The notes below the pieces were generated by a model, which saw only the letters and a program-made list of their open reading frames with translations, ran no database searches and was not told the DNA's origin. Made by a program: the position numbers and the translations under genes. Positions 58,149 to 64,000 of a stretch of DNA of 64,000 bases are shown piece by piece. The stretch is from contig NC_060248.1 in assembly GCF_921293095.1 (NCBI RefSeq), positions 134,862,972 to 134,926,971 of the forward strand, read 5' to 3'. The stretch's first letter is position 1, and each line of letters starts with the position of its first letter. The DNA is from Ischnura elegans (Eukaryota; Arthropoda; Insecta; Odonata; Coenagrionidae).

Positions 58149-58324
58149 AGATTGGAGATCGGCCGCGAGAAAATAGAACCTGCTCTATATTCCAAATTAG
58201 GCAAGAAATTGTGTCCAATATTGTGAAAAGGATATTGGACTAGAATTTGCTGTGTGTCATTTGGACCACAATCCAATATCCAATGGATTGTCCAATAAAT
58301 TGGAAGGTGTCATACGGGCTTTCC

Positions 58325-58800
58325 TTTCCCTTGGGCTACAACCTTGACGTGGTGGAAAGGCTTGCGCGTTCCTATGACCCCTAGAGCTGCGCTGGCGGGA
58401 ATAAATCGCAATTATTCGCAGTAGGGTCACCCATGCCAGATAGGTCGAAGGGTAGGAGCCAGACGAAAGGTAGTCCACGTGTTGGTGTCACGTAAAAAAC
58501 ACTGTTGGAATGGAAGTGGGAAATGTTTTAGTTAGAATGATCACCCTACCAATTATCTCTTCCCTGAAAACATGGAGTTTGATCGAACTAGCCTCGGATG
58601 GAATCGCGGGACCCAGCCCTTGAGGGCGGGTGTCGTAGGTGGCAGCGAGGTCACCAAGGTCCTCGGGGTCCGTATCATGCGAAGTCCTTGCAGAGACATA
58701 TCATCATCATCTTTTTAAGCATCATCAGCAGCATCCAAGGAGCAGGACAAGAAGACCAATAGGATGGAGAAGAAGAAGGCATCGATGATGTAAATTTTCA
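58325..58800 (+). mobile_element. Possible LINE 5' untranslated region
   Basis: GGGCTACAACCTTGACGTGG followed by TGGAAAGGCTTGCG resembles the 5' ends of RTE-like LINEs. No ORF of that element follows directly. Confidence 0.35.
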
Positions 58801-59199
58801 ATATCTTATTCTCTTTTATGAAGGAAAATAATTTTGTTTTTATATTTAGGGGGGGTTGTCCTGGCTACGCCACCGACCACCTGATGCTATTTATGCGCTA
58901 TACATATGATAATACCGGTGAAACATATGTTGCGCTGGAAATTAAAATTTGGCTTTCACGCCTAATGTGGTCCATATTATCGTATCATCTTGTTGTTTAT
59001 CAGGGGAGACTTTATTTCACTCCTCCTCACATTTAAACTGTGAAAACATAACCTCTCAGAAATGTTCTCAGGCGTGAAACTTTTACACTTGAGATTAAGG
59101 CAAATGTTGACGAAGGCTCGCTCCAAATATAAGCAGAAAATCTCATCACGAGAACCTAAATAAAAAAATCTAAGTGTTGTGAAAGCGAACAAAATAGTG

Positions 59200-59475
59200 T
59201 CAAGTGAGCGGGAGAGAGATTAGAGCGATTGGTAGGGCTCCTGCGCCCAGCAACACGTCCGTCGCAAACTCCCTCCGATGCCTACTGGGATATGCATTAG
59301 CGCCTAAGATCAAGATTGGAAGTTTTCGAAATGCGGTGCAACAGATGAGGATCAAATGGACAGGCCGTGCGAGTAATTTTACGCGAAGAGTCGGAGAGAG
59401 GCCTTTTGAAAACGCAGGGAAAAAGGCGGGGAATTTAATCGTAAGACACGATGAAAATGATCATTGGAATTAGAC
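59200..59475 (+). pseudogene. RTE-type LINE C-terminal relic
   Basis: SFRNAVQQMRIKWTGRASNF, then RRVGERPFENAGKK and IVRHDEN parallel the [14 protein letters not shown]...LRRVGEKRS...HIMRH region of the RTE fragment at 25.5 kb. Strongly diverged. Confidence 0.55.
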
Positions 59476-59549
59476 AGGTGGAGAGGATAAAGAACTGCGG
59501 AGGCAGGCCACGGATTACACAATGCATAGAGCAGGTGATGAAGGGCAAT

Positions 59550-59990
59550 TTAAAGTAAAAGGGTGTCATTGCATTGAGTGCGGAGCTGCGTCCAAGTCAA
59601 ATCATTCTCGATGAATCCTCTTTGGCGGACGAAAAAATTGGATTGGTCTGTGAGAAAACGCCGAGCGAGGCAGGCATTCCCCTGGCCGTTCACGGTCCAA
59701 CGGCGCGGCGCGGCGTGGGGTGCCTCAGTCTCAGTTTTGCCCACGGTCGAAATCCCGGCAAATGCAGGTCACGGCACATTTGGGACGCGGCTGCTTCTGC
59801 TACTGCTGCTGGCCCAAAAGTGAAAAGATTCTCCGAAACAACACAGGAAGAGTCTCGCACTCCTCTGTGCCCAGCCGATGGATATTACCATAACGACCGC
59901 TGAATCAACAGCCAAAGCAGCGACCGCCGCGTCGTCTCCAACCTGCATTCAAGCCGGATACCAGAATTTCGATTTTCATTTGTTTGAAAT
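59550..59990. other. GC-rich stretch, not recognised
   Basis: Overlapping short frames on both strands (for example 59574-59903). Composition unlike the flanks. No exon border or family resemblance seen. Confidence 0.3.
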
Positions 59991-59999
59991 TAAGAGTAC

Positions 60000-62289
60000 A
60001 GTATATTGTGTGTGCACTAATGGGTAAACTATGAGAATTTTCTCGTAAAACGTAATTTAGGCTGCTAAAATTTGGTCATTACCCTAAATTTCTGTGTAAT
60101 AATTATGATACTTTGCTTACCATGTTCATTTTTTGTGTTCCAAAACATTCTATTCTCATGAATATTCGTTGCGTTTTCTTTAAAACTTATATTTTTGTAA
60201 TACTGGCATTGAATATTTTGTTCAAATAATAATTAACTGTTTCCGAGCAGAATATGATATGTAATTTCTTTTCTTTTCCTTTTACGAGTTACTCTTGAGC
60301 ATTGGTAAATATCCATCCGTCCATCCATAAAGTTATCACCGCAGACGCACAGTGGTCCGACATCAGAAAGAGCCGGGCAAAAGTACAAAATAGAGTTTTT
60401 TGAGGTAGCGAATTGAAACTTGACGTATCTGCTCAAAAATAATTGATGATCATGAAACAATAAGTCATTTTTCATAGTTCTCATCCGTTGCTAAGAAACA
60501 GAGGACCAAACACGACCAAATTTCCAAAAACACTCCCGACCTCATTTTTCTTCGAAAAACTTCGAAGTTAAGCTGAGTTTTGTAAGGATTTTAATGAATT
60601 AAAAAACATTATAATACAGTAATATTACAGTAATATTAGTTTTTTACACTTTCCATTATTTTTAAATATTTTGGTTGATATCGATTTGGTATAATATCGA
60701 AAAATGGCGGCTCCATTTTTGTGGCAAAACCTGAGATAAAGTAGACATTATCTTTAGTTTGAGAAATAACAGTTCTCCAATTTTTACTCAGAGTATTTAG
60801 TAGAGATGGATTAAGAATACAAAGTAAAAATCTTGGAAAAAAGTTTGCGGCTGCAAAAATGAACGCAATTGTTCGATCGCGCTCCACGTCCCGACTCCGC
60901 AACGAGGAGGCCAAGAGACTGATGGATATTTAATGCTGTTTGGAACTTCATTATTTAAAATATTCGTTTTATGCACACTGTACAGTCTCTGTTGACCCGA
61001 AATACTTAATTGAAGATATTACTATGATATTAGATCGATATACTAGGTTACTGAACGCGTAAATGTGGTAAACATGCTTTGGTTTCCAAACTCAACAGGT
61101 CGCATATTACGAGCATCCTTTGAGTAGGGTTGAAGTTTTCTCGCGAATATTGACATGCACAATTACCATGAAAGGCAAAAAATGGCATTCTTTCACTGAT
61201 CAATTCCCTTTTTTCATCCTCGCCGAGGAGGAGCGTGCGAAAAGGGACATTTTAAGACACCGCGCAGCCTTTGTTGTTATACCAGTTCAATGTTATTTCC
61301 TACATTTCCGACATTTTCCGCTTCCTATCCTTTTTAGCATGCCATATTACCTACCGCGAGGAAGCAATAGTAATTATGGGATAATGAAATGATTTAATAG
61401 CTTTTCTAAAAGAAAATTTTTACGTATTTAATAATAAAATGTGAATTAGTGCAATTCATATAATTTTACGATTCAAAGTTTTACCATTGAAAATCCCATC
61501 ATAATTTAAATTATTTGGAGTAAAAGCCTTATTTAATGTTAAAAAAATAGAGAATGATAAAAAGAGCGACGACAATATGAAGAAAATGTTGGATTCAGAC
61601 TTCAAGGGAATGATTTTAAATCATAATTAAAATGATTCTAATGAAACACTTAGCGAAACAACTTGAATATAACTCCAACGAATGAAGTAAAATGAACTTG
61701 AAAAACAGAGGACTAAGAAAACTACCACCATTGAATTTACTTAACACCGCGCTGTTTTTTTTTCACGGTCGTAGTTAGAAACTTCAATAAATTCATTAAT
61801 TCAGTTCTCCGACGAATCTTTCGTTATTTTTGACTTTTTTCCGTCTTTTTCCGGACCATTGTGCGAATGCTTAAAATACATTACATTTGATTTTAGCCGA
61901 TATATTTGCATGTTGCTCGAAGAAGACGCCGATGGGAATTCTTTTTACTTACCATATGTCCACTCATTTCCTCCCCACGATACATTTATGCATAGATGCT
62001 CAAAATGAGAGGGGAAAGGTCCATTCAATAAATAAGCCATGCGATTATATGCAATCCATTATATTTCTCGAACTCTGCCATGAGAATGCAGAAGGACGTG
62101 ACAAAGCATTATATTGTTTTATTGTGATATTAGACTAAAATTCCGCCTTGTATAATGATATTGCTTTCCCTAGTGCATAAAAATGTGAAATTAAATAGAA
62201 TCGTTAAACAAAATAAGACGTGCGACAAGATATAAAATTCAAACTTCATTTAACTCTGCCGTAAGAATACATTGGTGTAAGTCCTTCGC
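60000..62289. other. No gene recognised
   Basis: AT-rich. Frames at 60636-60914 (minus), 61120-61392 and 61887-62138 (plus) show no domain. Confidence 0.4.
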
Positions 62290-63912
62290 CTGGGTCGTAG
62301 TGTGAACGAAAGTGGTGGGGTGGGAACATAAATAATATAACGATGACTATGTGAAAGGGATTTTGGACGATATTAAAGTGAATTATAAGAGGTTTTGGTC
62401 CCTCGTTAACGCGAAAAGAAGAACAGCTCGCATCCCTAACCCACTATCTGCCCACGGGGAAATCAACTGGTTCCGATGGCATTAGTTCATTATTTCTCAG
62501 TCGCTCATCTACCAGCCTTTGCGTTCCAACCTCAACTATCTTCAACAGGTTCTTTGCATCTGGAATTTTTCCAACTCAATGGAAAAAATCAAATGTAACC
62601 CCCATTTTGGAATCTAGCTCTAAGGACATAGTGAAGAACCATCGATCCATTTCAATATTACCAGTTTTATCTATTATCTTTGAACGTATTATCCATAACC
62701 GCATACTTAATTTCACTCTCCCTTACATATCGCCGTTGCAGCATGGCTTTCTTCCTGGTAGGTCCTGACTCACTGATCTCTCTATACTGCACCACCATAT
62801 AATTTCTGCCTTCGAAAAAAGGTCCCAGCTGGATGTCTGTTACATTTACTTTTCTAAAGTCCGTTAATCATACCCTCCTCATCCACAAACTCCAGTCACG
62901 TTATAATTTCCATGGCACTCTCTTATGTTTAGTCTCTAATTTCCTGACTTCCCTCAACCATAGATTTCTAATTGAAGGTATTTCGTCGCACTACTAACCT
63001 ATTTCTTCTGGCGTGCCACAAGGCAGTGTATGAGGCCCACTTCTGTTTACTCTCTACGTTGACGACATTGTTGATGACATTCTTCCCTCTAGCTATGGTG
63101 TTTTCCTCTATGCCGACGATTGTAAAATATTTAAAAGGGTAACACCGTGGCTGATTCCCTGGATTTACAAACTGCTCTTCAAGCGGTAGAGAAATGGTGC
63201 AATAAATTGCATTTGTGTTTGAATCCTAGAAAATCCACTGCGAATTCTTTCTCGCTAAAGAGTAGCACTATCACCTCCACTTATACTTGAAATAATCAAC
63301 CCATTCCCTCTGTAATTTCCCACTCCGATTTAGGCGACACTTTTGACCAAAAATTGACTTTCTACGATCATATAAAAACCATTGTTAACAAGGCTATGGC
63401 AGTGGTTGGGACCCTATATCGTCTGAAAGAGATATCCGAACCGAGTGCCTTAAAATCCGTCTTCATTGGATGTGTACAACCCTATTGCTCTCCCATTTGG
63501 TCAACTTCTTTTCCCACCACATTAAAACTACTCAACCGTCCACAATTTCTCCTTAGCAGTTGTTCATACCTCACCTCCGATTCTCTTCACGTGCCGAAAT
63601 ACTTCACTCGATTGGATTATTACACCCCACCCACCGCCACTTGACATCAGAAATCAAATTTCTTTGCTGCATCATGAATGGGTCCTTCAGATGCATTGAT
63701 CTCCTGACATTCTTTTCACTCCGCGTTCCAGCTGGCAAAACCCGCAGTACTGAAGCTCTACACCAGCCCAATTTCCGTCATTCCCTGGATAGATCCCTCT
63801 TTCACCGCTTACCTTTTATTTTCAATTCAATCTCGAGTACTTATTCTTCTCTTGGCCTCTTTGCCTCCCGTACCAATTTCAATAACCATTTCAAAATACT
63901 TTCTTTTTGATA
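62290..63912 (+). pseudogene. Degenerate jockey-like LINE reverse transcriptase
   Basis: RT motifs are readable in broken frames: NHRSISILPVLSIIFERIIH (about 62640-62700), SPLQHGFLPGRS (about 62730), SGVPQGSV-stop-GPLLFTLYVDD (about 63007-63065), YADDCKIFK (about 63110) and the C-terminal TIVNKAMAVVGTLYRLKEIS (63370). Many stops and frameshifts. The 3' end may run past the window. Confidence 0.8.
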
Positions 63913-64000
63913 CCCACATTTTGTACGCATTGTATATGTTGAGTATGATTGTTATTTATGAGATTATTTTATACTTGTCTCTTTTTAATTATATTTACAT

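Larger units (their letters stand above)
56199..58321 (-). mobile_element. DNA transposon with AAGCCGGTATGACAC ends, interrupted by a nested element
   Basis: The left end AAGCCGGTATGACACTTTCC continues AATTTATTGG. The right end is the inverse of AAGCCCGTATGACACCTTCC. Inside, on the minus strand, is a MADF-like coding piece, and the GGGGCCG element occupies 56585-58148. MADF/Myb-SANT-like proteins are typical second genes of PIF/Harbinger transposons. The TSD is unclear. Confidence 0.65.

Overview
The window looks like nuclear DNA of an arthropod, most likely an insect. It is AT-rich, has spliceosomal introns with GT-AG borders, and is packed with animal transposon families: hAT, piggyBac, pogo/Tc1-mariner, Penelope-like elements (PLE), RTE and CR1/jockey-like LINEs. 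Nothing looks bacterial, organellar or viral. Species cannot be fixed from the sequence alone.

Two host genes can be read, both on the minus strand. (1) POLD2, the small (p50/B) subunit of DNA polymerase delta, runs from its start codon at 30888 down to 7035 in nine exons with fully consistent phases. About 435 codons are present. The last exon (about 35-40 codons) is not found and probably lies left of base 1. Its upstream region carries a perfect E2F-type site, a near-perfect DRE and a CCAAT box. (2) An unrecognised gene for a secreted or membrane protein of about 399 residues runs from 45212 to 40695 in two coding exons. It is rich in Gln, Tyr and GDGN repeats.

Most of the rest is transposons, many with readable termini and target-site duplications (TSDs). 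Left part: an inverted-oriented GGGGCCG-TIR element (1-1139), a hAT MITE, PLE fragments, a LINE relic and a foldback-like element. POLD2 introns hold a pogo MITE, two long-TIR elements, a LINE with a long open frame (13773-16823), a decayed pogo-like transposon, a decayed piggyBac and an RTE 3' end. 31.7-36.1 kb: a 4.46-kb hAT-type element with two nested elements and a THAP-like ORF. 39-47 kb: the second host gene, PLE fragments and palindromic MITEs. 50.4-55.2 kb: a LINE inserted into an older copy of its own family, which also carries a piggyBac-type MITE. 55.2-58.3 kb: a PLE fragment inside another LINE, then a second copy of the GGGGCCG element nested in a MADF-coding element. The right end holds RTE and jockey-like LINE relics.

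The recurring pattern is nesting with preserved TSDs. The most distinctive family is a set of short palindromic PLE fragments with hammerhead-like motifs and 10-13 bp TSDs. All exon models come from reading the sequence by eye; no search or alignment program was used.
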